A stretch of DNA of 64,000 nt from G965222505 sp965222505 (lineage in GTDB: Bacteria > Bacteroidota > Rhodothermia > Rhodothermales > DATKEJ01), in assembly GCA_965222505.1 (NCBI GenBank), contig OZ244956.1, forward strand, positions 4,650,001 through 4,714,000. The letters run 5' to 3'. Below are positions 61,336-64,000 of this stretch, piece by piece. The position numbers were made by a program, and so were the translations under genes. Numbering within the stretch: the first letter of the stretch is position 1; every line of letters starts with the position of its first letter. The notes beneath the pieces were generated by a model. That model was not told where the DNA came from. It saw nothing but the letters and a program-made list of their open reading frames with translations, and ran no database searches.

Positions 61336-64000
61336 ATGCACCCGCTCCGAAAATACATTTGGATAGGTGGGCTGTTTGCGCTCGGCGCTCTGTTTTTGCT
61401 TCCGGAAAGCCATGCCCAATCAGCAGCCTCGCAAGTCCCGCCGGGCTTTTCCATGCTGCGGTATACCACCGCCGATGGCCTCCCGACGAATCTGGTCACA
61501 GACGTTGCCCAGACCCCAGATCATTACATCTGGGTCGCTTCAGAAGACGGCCTGATGCGCTTCGATGGGATCCGTTTTAAGGAATTTAACATCACCAACG
61601 TGCCCACCATGCAAAACAACCGGGTGGAAAACTTGTGGGTGGGACCCTACGGGGCACTCTGGTTTCATACCGCAGATGGCGTCTTGCACCGGTATCAAAA
61701 CGGCAAGTTCACCCGCTACGACCAGGAAAATACATTTGATGGATCAGGATTCAGGTTTTTGGTCGTTGGCAAAGAAAACCTGTGGATCACATCGACCGAA
61801 TCCTTGTACCTCTACGATAAGGGTAGCATGTTGCACCTCGGCCAACTGCCTGGGAGGGGTCAGGTCCGTTATATGCGGGAAGATGTGGATGGTATCCTGT
61901 GGCTGGGCATGTCCAATGGACGGGTTTACACCTTCACCGACGGTTCCTTTACCAACGTACTTGACCAGGCCGAGGACCTGGAAGCAATATATTACGATCC
62001 TGCCACTGAAGATCAGTGGTTCGGGCTCGGAAACCGCATCATACACCGCAGGGGAGATGTCACCCGTACAGCCTATCGTGGAAATGCCCCTGTTGGAGCA
62101 ATAACCAAAGATACCGAAGACCAGATTTGGGGGATGTCTGGCAATACATTGCTTCATTGTAATCCGGACCCGGTCCAGTGCCGCCAGGTCACGCTGGAGC
62201 CGGATGCATATATCGAACAGGTCACAGCGCTCGTGACGGTTCGAAAGATGCGGTTAGGGCAAAGGGTCAATACACTACAGTTGTCGGATGTTTTCAACGT
62301 GACCCAACTGATCAAAGACCACGAGGGGTCCTATTGGGGGGCGGCGGAAGATGGCTTGTACTATATGCGGCCTACGCCGTTGACAGCCTATGCTGTTGGC
62401 GCAGAAGGTGACCAGAGGGTCTATCCCGTCGTGGAAGACCCGGTTCAGGACGGGCGCATCTGGGCCGGCACGTTCAGCGGGTTTTATCGGCTCGATGGAG
62501 ATCGATTTGTCAGACGCACCCGGTTCTCTAATACCTTCTTTAGCAGCCTGTATGTGGATCGTGAACAAAACCTATGGGGGACGTATGGGGGTCAGGTGTT
62601 TCGCTATACACAGGGTTTTTTTCAAAGATATCGTCCTCCTGAACTCAGGGATGCGCCCGTCAGTTCTCTGAAGGAAGATGCTGAAGGGACCCTCTGGTTC
62701 ATTGCCAGTGACGGGTTACATGGACGCAAGGAGAATACATGGACCCACATTGCCTACCCGGAGGGATTCACGGTCCGGGGCTTGGCGTCACTGCGCATGG
62801 TTTTCTTTACGCAAGACGGAGCGATCTGGATTCCGAATACGGCGCAGGGGCTCTACCGTATACATCCCAACACGCCGGCTTCCTTCATTTTGCTCGGCGT
62901 TGACCAGGGGTTGAGTAGCAACGACATCCGCCACCTCTTTGAGGATGAAAACGGCATGTATTGGGTTGCAACCGGCGGCGGTGGGCTCAACCGGATTGAC
63001 GTCTCCAACGTGGGGACCTGGGACGAAACGGCCCATGAACGTTTGCAGATCACCACGTACCGCAAGGCAGACGGGCTGTTTGATAATGTGATTCACCGCA
63101 TTGTACCGGACGATTTTGGTCGGTTCTGGATCAGCAGCAACCGGGGCATTTTTCGGGTAAACAAGGACAACCTGGAAGCCTTTGCCGCCGGTGAAATCGA
63201 AAAGATCACCTCCATTGCCTATACCGAACGCGATGGGATGCGAAACCGAGAGGCCAATTCCGGCAACAGTTCCGGGTTCAAGGCGCGGGACGGACGGATC
63301 TGGTTCCCGACGCAGGATGGGGTGGTCATGGTCGATCCGGCCCGGTTGCTCCAAAATACAACCCCGCCCCAGGCACGGATTGAGGCCGTGCTGGTGGGGT
63401 CCAGGTCCCTGCCTGTACGCGGAACGATGGATATGGGCACAGACGACCGTTCCTTTGAAATAGACTACACAGCCTTGAGCTTCATCAACCCGGCCAACAT
63501 GACGTTTCGGTATATGTTGGATGGGTATGATACCAATTGGATCGAGACCACCCGCCGGGCGGCCTTCTATACCAAAGTGCCGCCGGGGGCGTATACCTTT
63601 CGGGTCAAAGGGGCCAACAACGAAGGAGTCTGGAGCACGGAAGAGACCACCCTGAATATCGAGATACAGCCCCAATTCTTTGAAACGTTTTGGTTTAAAG
63701 TGTTGCTGGCCCTGGGGGTGCTTGGCCTGGGTGGAGCTATGATGTGGTACCGTATGCGCTCGCTCCATTGGCAGCGCGAGCACCTGCGAAAGACGGTAGA
63801 GGAACGTACGGAGGCCCTGCGCCAGGCCCTGAGCAAGACGGAAGACGCCCGGCAAATTATTGAAACCCAGGCCGAGCAACTGCGAGAACTGGATCAGGCC
63901 AAAAGTCGATTTTTTGCCAACATCAGCCACGAATTTCGCACACCCCTCACGCTCATGATCGGCCCGTTGAAAGATGCCGCAGATGGGCACTACGGCCCCG
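61336..64000 (+). CDS. Large Reg_prop/Y_Y_Y sensor histidine kinase, partial (hybrid two-component-like)
   Basis: Open from ATG 61336 to the window edge (888 codons) and missing its 3' end. A signal peptide ends in SHAQS. Two-component-regulator propeller repeats follow (YIWVASEDGLMRFDGIRFK, LWFHTADGVLHRYQ, YWVATGGGGLNRID and others), about fourteen in all. A Y_Y_Y domain lies near residues 704-775 (SFEIDYTALSFINPANMTFR), then a membrane helix at about 786-805, a coiled coil, and the HisKA box with H865 in FFANISHEFRTPLTLMIGP. In Bacteroidota such proteins sense polysaccharide fragments in the periplasm. Receiver and AraC-type domains, if present, lie beyond the window. Confidence 0.92.
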   Translation, partial: MHPLRKYIWIGGLFALGALFLLPESHAQSAASQVPPGFSMLRYTTADGLPTNLVTDVAQTPDHYIWVASEDGLMRFDGIRFKEFNITNVPTMQNNRVENLWVGPYGALWFHTADGVLHRYQNGKFTRYDQENTFDGSGFRFLVVGKENLWITSTESLYLYDKGSMLHLGQLPGRGQVRYMREDVDGILWLGMSNGRVYTFTDGSFTNVLDQAEDLEAIYYDPATEDQWFGLGNRIIHRRGDVTRTAYRGNAPVGAITKDTEDQIWGMSGNTLLHCNPDPVQCRQVTLEPDAYIEQVTALVTVRKMRLGQRVNTLQLSDVFNVTQLIKDHEGSYWGAAEDGLYYMRPTPLTAYAVGAEGDQRVYPVVEDPVQDGRIWAGTFSGFYRLDGDRFVRRTRFSNTFFSSLYVDREQNLWGTYGGQVFRYTQGFFQRYRPPELRDAPVSSLKEDAEGTLWFIASDGLHGRKENTWTHIAYPEGFTVRGLASLRMVFFTQDGAIWIPNTAQGLYRIHPNTPASFILLGVDQGLSSNDIRHLFEDENGMYWVATGGGGLNRIDVSNVGTWDETAHERLQITTYRKADGLFDNVIHRIVPDDFGRFWISSNRGIFRVNKDNLEAFAAGEIEKITSIAYTERDGMRNREANSGNSSGFKARDGRIWFPTQDGVVMVDPARLLQNTTPPQARIEAVLVGSRSLPVRGTMDMGTDDRSFEIDYTALSFINPANMTFRYMLDGYDTNWIETTRRAAFYTKVPPGAYTFRVKGANNEGVWSTEETTLNIEIQPQFFETFWFKVLLALGVLGLGGAMMWYRMRSLHWQREHLRKTVEERTEALRQALSKTEDARQIIETQAEQLRELDQAKSRFFANISHEFRTPLTLMIGPLKDAADGHYGP

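Overview
The window looks like a chromosomal segment of a Bacteroidota-lineage bacterium, most likely a Rhodothermota-type marine or saline organism. This is inferred from three proteins with C-terminal type IX secretion sorting domains (50158-51192, 51483-52745, 57818-59449), a Reg_prop/Y_Y_Y sensor kinase (61336-64000), a DUF1080 protein, a cupredoxin/propeller/HEAT secreted protein and a moderately high G+C. No rRNA or tRNA gene was seen, so the taxonomy rests on gene content alone.

Layout. 1-4106 (minus): a glycerol-type ABC importer, glpS-glpT-glpP-glpQ-(glpU), with start/stop overlaps; it runs off the left edge. 4292-7277 (plus): a Gfo/Idh/MocA oxidoreductase and a secreted DUF1080/FG-GAP protein. 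7296-18055 (minus): a complete type I-C CRISPR-Cas locus in the order cas3, cas5, cas8c (with a probable nested cas11c), cas7, cas4, cas1, cas2, leader, then 39 repeats and 38 spacers. A DUF4160 gene remnant lies between cas4 and cas1. 18091-27867: secreted catabolic or surface proteins (cupredoxin/propeller, iduronate-sulfatase-like, DUF885-like, Asp-box propeller).

27864-46799 is an accessory region for glycan or small-molecule modification. It has two sulfotransferases, two GT4 glycosyltransferases, a polytopic membrane protein, an FkbM methyltransferase, and a tightly coupled minus-strand operon. That operon holds four B12-binding-type radical SAM genes (one broken), three SAM methyltransferase genes (one a zinc-ribbon double-methyltransferase fusion), a nucleotidyltransferase and a DUF4160-DUF2442 pair. 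Three genes here (two SGNH hydrolases, one radical SAM) carry internal out-of-frame deletions. 46916-49915 is an O-antigen-ligase/TPR protein that may act on the glycan.

50158-61054 contains T9SS proteins, a GT2, a low-G+C insert (about 54.3-56.5 kb) with an alpha/beta hydrolase and an orphan membrane protein, a 2-hydroxyacid dehydrogenase, and a DUF1501/DUF1800 pair. 61336-64000 is the start of a large sensor kinase cut by the window edge.

Several intergenic gaps hold decayed gene fragments (FG-GAP, DUF2177, alkaline phosphatase C-terminus) and short stuttering repeats that run up to or through stop codons. The strongest candidates for something undescribed are the radical SAM/methyltransferase operon and the decay and repeat patterns around it. 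The CRISPR locus is a recognisable I-C system with some unusual details.
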